A stretch of 15,366 nucleotides of DNA, from positions 1-15,366 of the forward strand of contig JAJZSM010000009.1 of the NCBI GenBank assembly GCA_021849765.1, in the 5' to 3' direction. The DNA is from Actinomycetes bacterium. Lineage in GTDB: Bacteria > Actinomycetota > Acidimicrobiia > Acidimicrobiales > RAAP-2. Positions 5,830-13,733 of the stretch are shown piece by piece (the stretch's first letter is position 1; each line of letters opens with the position of its first letter). The translations under genes were made by a program, and so were the position numbers. Below the pieces are notes generated by a model that was given only the letters and a program-made list of their open reading frames with translations, was not told where the DNA came from and did no database searches.

Positions 5830-7485
5830 GTGAAAAACGAATCAGGATTGAACGAGTACGAATATCACTTGTTCGACACGTTGCGTTCCGGCGACTTCAG
5901 CCGGCGGGACTTCATTCGCAAGGCGACGGCGATGGGCATCAGCGTGCCGATCATCGGGTCGATCGTCAATGCCGTCGAGCCGGTCGGGGCTGGTGCCGCG
6001 TCGCGTTCGGCGCACGCGTTCAGGCCCAAGCGCGGTGGGGTCGCGCGCGTCGGGGTGAACGTTCCGACCGCCGCGCCGGACCCGGTTCTGATGGCCGACG
6101 AGGGCGGCATCGTGACGGTCCAGATGGCCGGTGAGTACCTCGTCACGCCGGACCAGAATTGGAACCTCCAGCCCGTGCTCGCCCAGAGTTGGAAGAGCAC
6201 CAACCCCAAGACCTGGACCTTCACGCTGCGAAAGGGCGTCAAATTTCACAACGGCCAGACGATGACGGCCGATGATGTCGTCGCGACCTTCAACCGTCTG
6301 ACCGACCCCAAGGTGGGTTCGGCCGCGCTTTCGGCTTTCAACGGCATCCTCGCCAAGGGCCAGATCGAAAAGGTCAGCGAGTACGTGGTGACCTTCCACC
6401 TGAGCGTGCCCTTCGTGGACTTCCCGTACCTGCTCTCGCCGTTCAACTACAACGCGATTATTTTGCCGCACAACTACAAGATCGGTACGTTCATGAAGAC
6501 CGGCTCGGGCACTGGTGCCTACAAGGTCACGGGATACACGCCCGACCAGGGCGCGACCTTTGTGAAAAATCCGTCCTACTGGTCCAAGGGCATGCCCTAT
6601 ATGAACGGCATCAAGTTGAGCTACTACCAGGACACCGCGACCGGTGTGCTCGACATGCAGGGTGGCCAGTACGACTACCTGCCCTCGATTACGTACGGGT
6701 CGGGTCAGGCACTCTTCTCGAACCCGAACGTGGTCATCCAACGTCACGCGTCCTCGGGCTACCGCACGATCCAGATGCGCACCGACATCGCGCCCTTCAA
6801 TAACGTCTACCTCCGTCGTGCAGTGGCCGACGCCCTGGACCGAAAGGGCATGATCAAGGCGTTGCTCGGCGGCTTCGCCACGCTTGGAAACGACGACTAC
6901 TTCGCGCCGGTCTTCCCGATCTCGAAGCTCGCGATCAAGCAGATTCCCCAACGCCAGCAGAACATCGCCAAGGCCAAGCAGGAGCTGTCCCAAGGTGGTC
7001 AGGCGAACGGCTTCGCGGTGACCTTGACGACCGAGCAGTACCAGGAGATTCCGAACCTGGCGGTGGTTATCCAGCAGAACCTGAAGTCGATTGGGGTGAA
7101 CGTGACGTTGAACGTCGAGACCCAGACCGCCTACTACGGTTCCGGCGCCAATCAGCCGTGGCTGAGCACGCCGTTCGGCATCACCGACTGGGGCGCACGT
7201 GGCGTGCCGAGTCAGGGAATCACACCGGCCTACACCTGTTCGGGGACGTGGAACTCCGCCCACTGGTGCAACAAGTCCTACGACAAGCTCCTCGGCTCGC
7301 TCAACGCGTCGCTCGACGAGACGACCCGGATGCGCATCGCCGCTCAGATGGCAACGATCCAGCACGACGAGGTACCCGATGCAATCGCGTACTGGCTCGA
7401 CGACCTGCAGGCGCACGGCAAGAACGTGCACATCGGCTACGCGCCATCGAACTACGTGAACCCGCGCGCCATGTGGTTGGCCTGA
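5830..7485 (+). CDS. ABC transporter substrate-binding protein, family 5 (Dpp/Opp type), Tat-exported
   Basis: Extracellular binding component (551 aa) of the adjacent importer, SBP_bac_5 family. The N-terminus carries a twin-arginine motif SRRDFIRK (24-31), a hydrophobic stretch (about 32-49) and small residues before a likely cleavage near residues 56-63. No lipobox cysteine is visible, so membrane anchoring would be by the uncleaved signal or not at all. Family landmarks are LAQSWKSTNPKTWTFTLRKGVKFHNG (about residues 117-142), followed by MTADDVVATFNRL, then a ligand domain ending in the conserved lobe-I return. The family binds peptides, nickel, heme and also sugars, glycosides and polyamines. 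The sugar-acid enzymes alongside argue for a carbohydrate ligand (inference). The start is GTG 5830, with AGAGGGGAG ending 4 nt upstream. It is first in the transporter operon and is separated from the permease by a 14-bp hairpin. Confidence 0.94.
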   Translation: MKNESGLNEYEYHLFDTLRSGDFSRRDFIRKATAMGISVPIIGSIVNAVEPVGAGAASRSAHAFRPKRGGVARVGVNVPTAAPDPVLMADEGGIVTVQMAGEYLVTPDQNWNLQPVLAQSWKSTNPKTWTFTLRKGVKFHNGQTMTADDVVATFNRLTDPKVGSAALSAFNGILAKGQIEKVSEYVVTFHLSVPFVDFPYLLSPFNYNAIILPHNYKIGTFMKTGSGTGAYKVTGYTPDQGATFVKNPSYWSKGMPYMNGIKLSYYQDTATGVLDMQGGQYDYLPSITYGSGQALFSNPNVVIQRHASSGYRTIQMRTDIAPFNNVYLRRAVADALDRKGMIKALLGGFATLGNDDYFAPVFPISKLAIKQIPQRQQNIAKAKQELSQGGQANGFAVTLTTEQYQEIPNLAVVIQQNLKSIGVNVTLNVETQTAYYGSGANQPWLSTPFGITDWGARGVPSQGITPAYTCSGTWNSAHWCNKSYDKLLGSLNASLDETTRMRIAAQMATIQHDEVPDAIAYWLDDLQAHGKNVHIGYAPSNYVNPRAMWLA

Positions 7486-7496
7486 TCGATTTCCCC

Positions 7497-7534
7497 GCGC
7501 CCTACCGCCCAGCGTAAGCCGGGCGGTAGGGCGC
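7497..7534. repeat. 14-bp perfect intergenic hairpin between binding protein and permease genes
   Basis: Arms 7497-7510 and 7521-7534 (GCGCCCTACCGCCC and its complement) enclose a 10-nt loop. The hairpin begins 12 bp after the binding-protein stop and ends 14 bp before the permease start. No T-run follows. Similar stem-loops after binding-protein genes in other ABC operons stabilise upstream mRNA and lower permease expression. That role fits here, because the next gene has only a weak Shine-Dalgarno sequence. Confidence 0.7.
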
Positions 7535-7548
7535 TACACGAGAAACCA

Positions 7549-8493
7549 ATGCTCACCTATCTCTCCAAACGGATCCTCCTGGCGCTTGTGACGCTCGTGC
7601 TCGTGTCGCTGATCGTCTTCCTGGCCTCTGATGTCCTGCCCGGCGACGTGGGGCGCACGATCCTCGGCAACTTCGCGACCCGGGCCCAGGTCCACGCGCT
7701 CGATGTCAAGTTGGGCCTCAACCACCCCGTGATCGACCGTTACTGGATCTGGGTGAGTCACTTCGTTCGCGGCGACTGGGGCACTTCATACACGCTCCAA
7801 GTTCCCGTCTTTGGACTCGTGATGCGCCACTTCCTCAACTCACTGATCCTGGGTGCTTTCGCACTCGTGCTCATCGTCCCGGTATCGATCGCCTTCGGCG
7901 TGCTCGCCGCCACGCACCACGACCGTCCCCTGGACCGGGTCATCTCCGTGTCGGGCATGTCGATGCTCGCCCTGCCCGAGTTCGTCACCGGCATCGTCGT
8001 ACTGGTGTTGTTCTCCATCGTCGTGCATTGGTTCCCCGTGTCGTCCTCGGTGCCGGTCTTCAGCCTGCCCAGCATCGTGCGCAACCTTTTCCTTCCAGCC
8101 TTGCCCGAGATGGTGCTGATCTTCGGCTACGTATCGCGCATGGCTCGTGCGGGCACTGTCGAAGCCCTCAACGCGGGTTACACGCGTACCGCGGTCCTAA
8201 AGGGCCTGCCTCGGCACCGGGTGATGTTGCGCCACGTGCTGCGTAACTCGCTGCTACCGACGATCACGGTGGTCGCGGTTCAGGCCGGGTACCTCGTCGG
8301 CAGTCTCATCGTGGTCGAGACGATCTTCAACTACCCCGGCATCGGTAACCTGATCTACAGCGCCGCGACGAACCACGACCAGCCGGTCCTGCAGGCGGCG
8401 GTCTTCCTCGTCGCCCTTGTCTACACGGTGACGAACCTGGCCGCGGACATGCTCTACGCCGTTCTGAATCCTCGCGTGAGGTTGGACTCGTGA
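7549..8493 (+). CDS. ABC transporter permease, DppB/OppB family
   Basis: Inner-membrane permease of 314 aa. Hydrophobic segments lie at about 9-28, 98-121, 131-160, 182-197, 236-257 and 280-303, matching the six-helix DppB pattern with a long external loop after the first helix. Recognisable DppB features are the N-terminal RILLALVTLVLVSLIVF, the GDWGTSY stretch (75-81), and the cytoplasmic EAA coupling loop (about 205-226, EALNAGYTRTAVLKGLPRHR) that contacts the ATPase. The C-terminal ETIFNYPGIGNLIYSAA (257-273) is typical. The ATG at 7549 has only a weak GAGA upstream. The end overlaps the next permease by GTGA. It would pair with the next gene product to form the channel; the transported compound is not revealed by the permease itself. 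Confidence 0.95.
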   Translation: MLTYLSKRILLALVTLVLVSLIVFLASDVLPGDVGRTILGNFATRAQVHALDVKLGLNHPVIDRYWIWVSHFVRGDWGTSYTLQVPVFGLVMRHFLNSLILGAFALVLIVPVSIAFGVLAATHHDRPLDRVISVSGMSMLALPEFVTGIVVLVLFSIVVHWFPVSSSVPVFSLPSIVRNLFLPALPEMVLIFGYVSRMARAGTVEALNAGYTRTAVLKGLPRHRVMLRHVLRNSLLPTITVVAVQAGYLVGSLIVVETIFNYPGIGNLIYSAATNHDQPVLQAAVFLVALVYTVTNLAADMLYAVLNPRVRLDS

Positions 8494-9365
8494 GTACGAC
8501 ACTCGAAACGACGCGCGTGGCGCGACTGGACTCACGCCGCGCCCGCGCTCGCGCCGTGTTCGGACAGCTCGTACGTTCGGTGAGCTTCGACGTGGGGGCG
8601 CTCATCGTGGTGTTCTGGGTCGTTGATGCGATCTTCTGGCACGTCATGGTCCCCCAGGACCCCCAGGCGCTGAATCCGCTGATCGCCCTGAAGGGTCCGT
8701 CGGCCGCCCACTGGTTCGGCACGGACTGGCTGGGTCGCGACGTGTTTTCGCGCACCCTCGCCGGCGCGACCTCGGTGCTCGAGATCGCGCCCCTCGCGAC
8801 GGTGCTCGGCATCGCCGGTGGGACCATCGTCGGCTTAGTGACTGGCTACTACGGGGGTGCGGTCGACGCACTCGTGATGCGACTCGTCGACGCCTTCCTC
8901 GCGTTCCCGCTCGTGATCATCGCGGTGCTGGTGCTCTCACTGCTCGGGACCTCGGAGATCACGGTCATCGTGCTCATCGGCGTGATCTTCACGCCGGTCG
9001 TGTCTCGAACCGTGCGCTCAGTGGTGCTCGTCGAGCGCGACAAGGAGTACGTTGCGTCAGCCCGAATGCGTGGTGAGGGTGACTGGTACATCATGACCGC
9101 CGAGATCCTGCCCAACGTGACCACGCCGATCATCGTCGAGTCCACGGTCCGCCTGGGTTACGCGATCTTCACCGCGGCGACCCTGTCGTTCCTGTCGCTC
9201 GGCATTCAGCAGCCCTCACCCGACTGGGGGCTCACCATCTCCCTCGGTCGTCAGTATCTGCAGATCGCTCCGTGGATTGTGCTCTTCCCGGCCATCGCGC
9301 TCGCGACGCTCGTTGTCGCGGTGAACCTGGTCGCCGACTCCGTACAGCAGGTGATGGCCCAATGA
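8490..9365 (+). CDS. ABC transporter permease, DppC/OppC family
   Basis: Inner-membrane partner permease of 291 aa. An N-terminal Arg-rich cytoplasmic stretch precedes helix 1 (about 33-52). The family hallmark HWFGTDWLGRDVFSR (74-88) follows, then membrane segments at about 98-121, 127-151, 156-172, 215-236 and 260-282. The EAA-type coupling loop is YVASARMRGEGDWYIMTAEILPN (187-209), followed by the conserved TLSFLSLGIQQPSPDWG (231-247). It starts at GTG 8490, overlapping the previous stop by GTGA, with GAGG 8 nt upstream. Its stop overlaps the ATPase start by ATGA. The tight overlaps imply coupled translation and fixed stoichiometry of the two permeases with the ATPase. Confidence 0.95.
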   Translation: MSTTLETTRVARLDSRRARARAVFGQLVRSVSFDVGALIVVFWVVDAIFWHVMVPQDPQALNPLIALKGPSAAHWFGTDWLGRDVFSRTLAGATSVLEIAPLATVLGIAGGTIVGLVTGYYGGAVDALVMRLVDAFLAFPLVIIAVLVLSLLGTSEITVIVLIGVIFTPVVSRTVRSVVLVERDKEYVASARMRGEGDWYIMTAEILPNVTTPIIVESTVRLGYAIFTAATLSFLSLGIQQPSPDWGLTISLGRQYLQIAPWIVLFPAIALATLVVAVNLVADSVQQVMAQ

Positions 9366-11407
9366 GTGAACTGACCACCATCGACGACGTCTTGTCGGTG
9401 TCGAACCTCTCGATTTCGTATCGGCGTCGTGCGCGCGCCATGCGCGTGGTGAGCGATGTTAGCTTTTCGATCCGCCGGGGCGAGGCCTACGGCCTCGTGG
9501 GCGAGTCGGGTTGTGGCAAGAGCACGATCGCCATGGCGGTTATGGCCTACCTCGCCGATAACGCACAGATCGACGACGGATCGATCCGGCTGCTCGGTGA
9601 CGAGGTGATCGGCGCACGAGCTGCGGACCTACGCGACTGGCGGGCGAGTCGCGTCGCGATGGTCTACCAGGACCCCGGTTCCTCGCTCAATCCCACGATG
9701 CGTGTCGGACGCCAGTTGGCCGAGGTTTACCGGTACCACGATCACGTGACCTGGGACCAAGCCAACGCCGCGGCGCTGTCGATGTTCGAGCGTGTCCAGT
9801 TCGCCGACCCGCGTAAGATCCTCGAGCGCTACCCCCACGAGCTCTCAGGTGGGCAGCAGCAGCGGGTCATGATCGCGATGGCGCTCGCGGCGAACCCCGC
9901 TCTCTTGATCCTGGACGAGCCGACGACCGGGCTCGACGCGACGGTCGAGGCCGAGATCCTCGACCTCGTCGAGGAGTTGTTGCGCGATATCGGTACGGCC
10001 GCGCTATTTATCAGTCACAACCTGGCCATCGTCAGCCGGCTCTGTGAGCGCGTCGGCGTTCTCTACGCCGGACGTCTGGTGGAGGAGGGCCCCGCCTCGG
10101 AGGTGTTGCGTAGCCCACATCACCCGTACTCGATCGGGTTGCTCAACAGCATCCCGCACTGGGGCGCCACCAAGGACCACTTGCGACTGCTGCCCATTCC
10201 CGGCGACCCGCCGGCCCTCGGACAGATCCCGAGTGGCTGCGCGTTCGCCGGTCGCTGCGCCATCGCACAAGAGTCGTGCCTCGTCGCCGCGCCCCCGCTG
10301 GCACCCTGTGCGGGCGTCCACTCGTTGAGTGCGTGCCTACGTCGCGACGAATCCGCGGCCCTGGCCGAGGTGACTGGGAAGAACGTCGAGTCCGATCGAC
10401 CGAGCCCGGTGGCCACGCCGGTGCACATCCGCCACGAGGCGGTCGTCGAGGTCTCCGACGTCGTCAAGCGCTTTAGCGCCCACGGCACCACCTTGACCGC
10501 GGTTGCTGATCTCTCACTCACGATCCACCGGGGCGAGATACTCGGACTCGTGGGCGAGTCGGGCAGCGGTAAGACGACGCTCGCGCGCACCATCGCCGGG
10601 CTGTATCGGGCAGACGGTGGCGCGGTGTCGGTCGGTGGGCCGGGTGAGCGCTCGCGTCGTGAACGGGCCCGCTACCTCCAGATGGTCTTTCAAAACCCCG
10701 ACACCGCGCTCAACCCAAAGTTTCGCGTCGCCCGACTGCTCGGTCGCTCGGTGAAGCGGCTCAATCACGGGCTCTCGGACGACGAGCGTCACGCCAAGGT
10801 CCTCGACGTGGCCCGCTCCGTGAAGCTCCAAGAGAGCCATCTCGACCTCTTACCCGGTGCCCTCTCGGGCGGCCTCAAGCAGCGTGTCGCCATCGGTCGG
10901 GCCTTCACCGGCGACCCGACGGTCGTGGTGCTCGACGAGCCGGCGTCGGCCCTCGACGTGTCGGTCCAGGCGACAATCTTGAACCTGCTCGTCGATCTGC
11001 AGCGAGAACACGACCTCAGCTACCTCTTCATCTCCCATGACCTCTCGGTCGTGCGCTACTTGTCAGACCGCATCGCCGTGATGTACCTCGGCGAGCTCGT
11101 CGAGGTCGGCCCAGCGGAGTCGGTCATGAACCCACCGCACCACCCCTACACCGAAGTCCTGCTCTCGGCGAACGCGGCCGCGATCGCCGCGGGTCGACCC
11201 CGCATCCGGCTTCGCGGACCGTCGCCGAGTCTCGCGGACCCGCCATCGGGTTGTCGGTTCCACACGCGCTGCCCCCGGTCACTCGGCGACCTGTGCCGCG
11301 ACGTGGTACCGCCCATGCAGCGCGCGGACGAGGGACATGAGTATCGCTGCCACATCGACCCGGCCACCCTCGCGGCGCTGCAGTCGTCACCCCCCGACGC
11401 GTCGTGA
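9362..11407 (+). CDS. Fused double ATPase of the ABC importer (DppD-DppF type)
   Basis: A single 681-aa polypeptide carries both nucleotide-binding domains of the importer. Domain 1 has Walker A GESGCGKST (47-55), signature LSGGQQQR (161-168) and Walker B LLILDEP (181-187). Domain 2 has Walker A GESGSGKTT (398-406), signature LSGGLKQR (501-508) and Walker B VVVLDEP (521-527). Each is followed by the oligopeptide-ABC C-terminal extension (HPYSIGLL, HPYTEVLL) and a cysteine set: C293, C299, C306, C316 after domain 1 and C631, C637, C645, C663 after domain 2. Such Cys clusters in Dpp/Opp ATPases are thought to hold an iron-sulphur centre. The linker is about residues 325-355. The start is ATG 9362, overlapping the permease stop by ATGA; the frame's upstream extension to 9272 lies inside the permease gene and is not coding. 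Binding-protein gene and fused ATPase gene flank the two permeases in the usual order. Confidence 0.95.
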   Translation: MSELTTIDDVLSVSNLSISYRRRARAMRVVSDVSFSIRRGEAYGLVGESGCGKSTIAMAVMAYLADNAQIDDGSIRLLGDEVIGARAADLRDWRASRVAMVYQDPGSSLNPTMRVGRQLAEVYRYHDHVTWDQANAAALSMFERVQFADPRKILERYPHELSGGQQQRVMIAMALAANPALLILDEPTTGLDATVEAEILDLVEELLRDIGTAALFISHNLAIVSRLCERVGVLYAGRLVEEGPASEVLRSPHHPYSIGLLNSIPHWGATKDHLRLLPIPGDPPALGQIPSGCAFAGRCAIAQESCLVAAPPLAPCAGVHSLSACLRRDESAALAEVTGKNVESDRPSPVATPVHIRHEAVVEVSDVVKRFSAHGTTLTAVADLSLTIHRGEILGLVGESGSGKTTLARTIAGLYRADGGAVSVGGPGERSRRERARYLQMVFQNPDTALNPKFRVARLLGRSVKRLNHGLSDDERHAKVLDVARSVKLQESHLDLLPGALSGGLKQRVAIGRAFTGDPTVVVLDEPASALDVSVQATILNLLVDLQREHDLSYLFISHDLSVVRYLSDRIAVMYLGELVEVGPAESVMNPPHHPYTEVLLSANAAAIAAGRPRIRLRGPSPSLADPPSGCRFHTRCPRSLGDLCRDVVPPMQRADEGHEYRCHIDPATLAALQSSPPDAS

Positions 11408-11431
11408 GCGCGGCTGACGAACGCGGGGCGA

Positions 11432-11443
11432 CGACCATGGTCG
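11432..11443. repeat. 12-bp perfect palindrome CGACCATGGTCG before the SDR gene
   Basis: It lies in the 63-bp gap between the ATPase stop and the SDR start, the only sizeable gap in the downstream half of this operon. It could be an operator for an internal promoter, but no promoter hexamers are evident nearby. Weak support. Confidence 0.25.
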
Positions 11444-11470
11444 GGGCAGCGACGACGACAAGGAGCAGAC

Positions 11471-12247
11471 GTGGACATCCGTGATTTTTCCCTGGACTTC
11501 TTCTCGCTACGCGGGAAGAACGCCATCGTGACCGGCGGCAACACCGGTCTCGGACAGGCGTTCTCGCTAGCGCTCGCCAAGGCCGGGGCCAATGTGTTCA
11601 TCCCCAGTGTCACCGACGACGGTGGCGAGACGCGAGACCTGATCGAGGCGAGCGGCCAGCGAGCCGAGGTCGTCATGGCCGACGTCACCGCCCCCGGGGG
11701 TCCCCGCGAGGTCGTCGAGGCGTGCGTATCGCACTTCGGCTCCCTCGACATCGTGGTCAACTCGGCGGGGATCTGCAACATCGCGACGGTCGACCAGTTC
11801 GACCGGAGTCAGTGGGACCCCATGATTGCACTGAACCTGACCGCGCCCTTCGAGCTCAGTTTCGAGGCGGCCAAGTTCATGATGAAACAGCGCTCGGGCA
11901 AGATCATCAACATCGGCTCGCTCTTCTCGCTGCTCGGCGGCTTGGGCTCGCCGGCCTACGCCGCGACGAAACACGGCCTGGCCGGGTTCACCCGCGCCTA
12001 CTGCGACGAGCTCGCCCAGTACAACGTCCAGGTGAACGCGATCGCGCCGGGCTACTTCGCGACAGCGATGACGACGGGTACCCGGTCCAACGCCGAGCAG
12101 AACCAGCGGGTCCTCGACCACATTCCCGCCGGTCGCTGGGGTGACGTGGCGGACCTGATGGGCGCGACGGTCTTTCTCGCGAGCCGTGCGGCTGACTACG
12201 TGAATGGGCACCTGCTGGTGGTCGACGGTGGGTACTTGGTGCGATGA
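11471..12247 (+). CDS. ygcW: SDR-family oxidoreductase, YgcW-like
   Basis: Classical short-chain dehydrogenase/reductase of 258 aa. It shows the cofactor glycine motif TGGNTGLG (21-28), NSAG (97-100, usually NNAG), and the catalytic tetrad Asn122, Ser150, Tyr163 and Lys167 (YAATK). It ends in the usual VDGGYLVR. From memory it matches E. coli YgcW closely, including the N-terminal DFFSLRGK, GANVFIPS, YCDELAQYNVQVNAIAPGYFAT and NQRVLDHIPAGRWGD. KduD-type keto-deoxy-sugar-acid and gluconate 5-dehydrogenases are the nearest functional guides, but YgcW itself has no firmly known substrate. AAGGAG sits 5 nt before the GTG start at 11471. Its stop lies just upstream of the YgcU-like gene, and the order SDR, FAD enzyme, kinase mirrors the E. 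coli set. The likely job is NAD(P)-linked interconversion of a hydroxyl and a ketone on a sugar or sugar acid (inference). Confidence 0.92.
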   Translation: MDIRDFSLDFFSLRGKNAIVTGGNTGLGQAFSLALAKAGANVFIPSVTDDGGETRDLIEASGQRAEVVMADVTAPGGPREVVEACVSHFGSLDIVVNSAGICNIATVDQFDRSQWDPMIALNLTAPFELSFEAAKFMMKQRSGKIINIGSLFSLLGGLGSPAYAATKHGLAGFTRAYCDELAQYNVQVNAIAPGYFATAMTTGTRSNAEQNQRVLDHIPAGRWGDVADLMGATVFLASRAADYVNGHLLVVDGGYLVR

Positions 12248-12270
12248 ATTCGATAAAGGAGAACGGACCC

Positions 12271-13731
12271 GTGGTGAAGACACGATCGGATTTGAGCCGC
12301 ACGCAGATCGCCGAGCGACTGGTGGCGATGTTCGGCCACGAGCTGGTCAACCTCGACGCCGAGCATCTGCGTCGCGCGAGTGTTGACCGCTTCAAGAAGT
12401 ACACGGCGGTGAACGACATCTTCGACGGGCCGTTCCCGGTGGCCGTCGTCTCGGTGACCTCGGCGTCGCAGGTGTCCGAACTGCTTAACTTCGCCAACGA
12501 ACACCGCATCAACGTCGTGGCCCGCACCGGCGGCACCGCGACCGAGGGCGGACTCGAGACGATCGTGGAGGACACGATCGTCGTCGACGGATCGGCGATG
12601 AGTGCGATCTTGTCCATCGACCCGGTGAACATGATGGCGACGGCCCAGTGCGGGGTGCCCCTCGAGGTGTTCGAGGATGCGGTTCGAGCTCACGGGCTCA
12701 CCACGGCGCACTCGCCCCAGTCCAAGCCCATCGCCCAGATGGGCGGACTCACCGCGACCCGATCGATCGGCCAGCTCTCGACGCTCTACGGGGGGATCGA
12801 GGACATGGTGGTCGGCCTGGAGGCGGTCTTCCCCGACGGGACGATCACCCGGATTAAGAACGTGCCGCGCCGCGCGGCCGGTCCCGACATTCGCCACGTG
12901 GTCATCGGCAATGAGGGCGCCCTGTGCTTCATCACCGAGGTGACGGTCAAGCTCTTCGCCTACCACCCTGAAAACAATCGGTACCAGGGGTTCCTCGTGG
13001 ATGACATGCGCACGGGTCTCTCCATCCTGCGCGAGGTGATCACCGAGGGGTACCGGCCGGCGGTCTGTCGGCTCTACTCACCCGAGGACGCCCACCAGCA
13101 CTTCGAGGACCTCGATCCCGAGCGATGCCTACTGCTCTTCATCAGCGAGGGGCCGGCCGCGATTGCGGCGGCGACCGCTGACGCCATCGCCTCAATCGTC
13201 GCCGGGCACCTGCACGAGGTCGTGGATCCGGCGCGAATCGAGGCGTGGTTCGCGAACCTGAACTGGGGTATGGACAAGATCCTCGCCGAGCAGGCGACGA
13301 TGCGCACCGAACACCGACTCGGCTACACGACCGAGATCTCGGCGAATTGGTCCCAGATCGGGGACATCTACGACGCGGTCATGGAACGGATCCGCACCAC
13401 GTACCCCTACGCCAACGACCTCACGATGCTCGGCGCCCACTCGTCGCACAGCTATCAGACGGGCACCAATCTCTATTTCGTCTACGACTACGACATCGAC
13501 TGCGAACCCCGAGACGAGATCACCAAGTACCACATCCCGATCAACGCGATCATTGTCGAGGAGGCACTACGCCTGGGCGGGTCCATGGTGCATCACCACG
13601 GCATCGGCAAGTACCGTACCGAGTGGACCGAGCGCGAGCACGGCAGCGCCTACTACATCCTGCGTACGTTGAAGACGGCCTTCGACCCTCAGGACATCAT
13701 GAACAAGGGCACGATCTTCAAGGTGGACTGA
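12271..13731 (+). CDS. ygcU: FAD-linked oxidoreductase, YgcU-like (AGPS/D-lactate dehydrogenase type)
   Basis: Flavoenzyme of about 486 aa: a PCMH-type FAD-binding domain (about 45-230; FAD loop RTGGTATEGG 85-94, GNEGALCFITEVTVKL 213-228) followed by the FAD-oxidase C-terminal domain. The SMVHHHGIGKYR motif (438-449) is the signature histidine cluster of alkyl-dihydroxyacetone-phosphate synthase and its relatives. From memory it aligns along its full length with E. coli YgcU (shared AQCGVPLEVFEDA, HSPQSKPIAQMGGL, RIKNVPRRAAGPDIRH). YgcU is thought to be a 2-hydroxy acid/alcohol dehydrogenase, with ETF-type genes near it in E. coli; none are visible here. GTG 12271 has AAAGGAG 9 nt upstream. 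ATG 12244, which overlaps the SDR stop (ATGA), would add nine residues that YgcU lacks. It ends 2 nt before the kinase ATG. Confidence 0.92.
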   Translation: MVKTRSDLSRTQIAERLVAMFGHELVNLDAEHLRRASVDRFKKYTAVNDIFDGPFPVAVVSVTSASQVSELLNFANEHRINVVARTGGTATEGGLETIVEDTIVVDGSAMSAILSIDPVNMMATAQCGVPLEVFEDAVRAHGLTTAHSPQSKPIAQMGGLTATRSIGQLSTLYGGIEDMVVGLEAVFPDGTITRIKNVPRRAAGPDIRHVVIGNEGALCFITEVTVKLFAYHPENNRYQGFLVDDMRTGLSILREVITEGYRPAVCRLYSPEDAHQHFEDLDPERCLLLFISEGPAAIAAATADAIASIVAGHLHEVVDPARIEAWFANLNWGMDKILAEQATMRTEHRLGYTTEISANWSQIGDIYDAVMERIRTTYPYANDLTMLGAHSSHSYQTGTNLYFVYDYDIDCEPRDEITKYHIPINAIIVEEALRLGGSMVHHHGIGKYRTEWTEREHGSAYYILRTLKTAFDPQDIMNKGTIFKVD

Positions 13732-13733
13732 GC

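Noticed and set aside
5842..7431. 529-codon open frame antisense to the binding-protein gene
   Set aside because: Its composition is Arg/Val/Gly/His-rich with no recognisable domain, as expected for the antisense of a GC-rich gene. The plus-strand frame has a Tat signal and clear SBP family motifs.
7497..7534. Rho-independent terminator ending the operon after the binding protein
   Set aside because: No T-run follows, and the permease genes that need the same transcript start 14 bp later.
9272..9361. 30-residue extension of the fused ATPase
   Set aside because: It overlaps the permease coding region in another frame. ATG 9362 in the ATGA overlap is the typical arrangement.
11567..12283. 238-codon antisense frame opposite the SDR gene
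   Set aside because: Low-complexity Arg/Val content and no motifs, while the plus strand shows the complete SDR catalytic tetrad.
13245..13733. 163-residue extension upstream of the kinase
   Set aside because: It is a His/Arg/Asp-rich shadow of the flavoenzyme gene. The kinase fold starts at the ATG 13734 phosphate-binding loop.
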